DNA of 6,487 nucleotides, taken from contig JAOUPE010000096.1 of assembly GCA_029880025.1 (NCBI GenBank), positions 1-6,487 of the forward strand. The letters are read 5' to 3'. A program made the translations under genes and the position numbers. The notes below the pieces were generated by a model that worked only from the letters and a program-made list of their open reading frames with translations, had not been told where the DNA came from and ran no database searches. Position 1 is the first letter of the stretch, and every line of letters begins with the position of its first letter. Below, piece by piece: positions 6,259-6,487 of the stretch. Source of the DNA: Caldifarciminota bacterium. GTDB lineage: Bacteria > Hydrothermota > Tepidihabitantia > Tepidihabitantales > JAOUPE01.

Positions 6259-6487
6259 TCACCATCTTATCGTCATCGCTGCCCAGGTAAAACCGGTACC
6301 AAAAGCTGCCAGCACAATTATGTCGCCGTCTTTTATTTTGCCTTCATGAAATGCTTCATCAATACAAATCGGTACGGTTGCTGCCGACATATTTCCGTAT
6401 TTGTGAATGACAATATAGGTCTTTTCAAATGGAATACCGGTCCGCTCTCGAGTCGCTTCCATGATTCGCATGTTTGCCTGATGAGGA
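6259..6487 (-). CDS. fabH: 3-oxoacyl-ACP synthase III, C-terminal part (cut by right window edge)
   Basis: FabH condenses a short acyl-CoA primer with malonyl-ACP to begin type II fatty-acid synthesis in the cytoplasm. Only the last 75 residues are in the window; the catalytic Cys is outside. The visible part opens with PHQANMRI, which holds the active-site His of the family. It continues with the helix ending in RTGIPFEKTY, then YGNMSAATVPICIDEA, which holds the active-site Asn. It ends in the typical C-terminus GDIIVLAAFGTGFTWAAMTIRW, closed by TGA. The usual form is GNTSAA, so Met for Thr is a small variation. It lies directly upstream of the por genes in the same direction and may share their transcript. 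Primer preference (acetyl-CoA or branched acyl-CoA) cannot be judged from this fragment. Confidence 0.93.
   Translation of the reverse strand, partial: PHQANMRIMEATRERTGIPFEKTYIVIHKYGNMSAATVPICIDEAFHEGKIKDGDIIVLAAFGTGFTWAAMTIRW

Noticed and set aside
1..6487. CRISPR arrays, insertion sequences, tRNA or rRNA genes, phage-type or defence genes
   Set aside because: Nearly all bases are covered by recognised metabolic genes; reading by eye showed no spaced direct repeats, transposase motifs or cloverleaf-like sequences.

Overview
All eight complete or partial protein genes in this window, plus one more cut by the left edge, lie on the minus strand, so transcription runs from the right edge (6487) to the left edge (1). 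The genes are densely packed, with overlaps of 4 to 20 bases or gaps below 70 bases, and most have strong Shine-Dalgarno (SD) sites. This is bacterial chromosomal DNA. A four-subunit-type 2-oxoacid:ferredoxin oxidoreductase, with no aerobic respiratory gene in view, suggests an anaerobe. The flavor is that of deep-branching or uncultured candidate-phylum bacteria, but I cannot name the taxon from the sequence. I saw no RNA genes, mobile elements or CRISPR arrays.

Right block (6487 to 1936). The 3' end of fabH (fatty-acid synthesis initiation) is followed by porG, a fused flavoprotein/ferredoxin gene, porA and porB. The order matches the familiar porG-porD-porA-porB cluster, but the small ferredoxin subunit PorD is replaced by a 564-residue protein. 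This protein has PorD-like sequence at both ends and a GltD/NfnB-like FAD and NAD(P)H module in the middle. The complex should oxidise pyruvate (or a related 2-oxoacid) to the acyl-CoA. The fused subunit could pass electrons between the iron-sulfur clusters and NAD(P)H. The product acyl-CoA is also the kind of substrate that FabH uses as a primer.

Middle (1891 to 1938). A 42-base gap follows porB. It holds a near-consensus housekeeping promoter (TTGACA, 17 bases, TATAAA) whose predicted start is the A of the thioredoxin ATG. The thioredoxin gene lacks an SD site, so it probably has a leaderless transcript.

Left block (1893 to 1). This is a tightly coupled thiol-redox run: cytoplasmic thioredoxin with an unusual WCMPC active site, a TlpA/ResA-like thioredoxin-fold lipoprotein, and an OsmC-family peroxidase-like protein starting with TTG. 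It is followed by guaB (IMP dehydrogenase) starting with GTG, of which only the N-terminal part with both CBS domains is in the window.

The most interesting items are the PorD protein apparently split by a GltD-like module and the leaderless thioredoxin promoter. Neither was tested by database search here.
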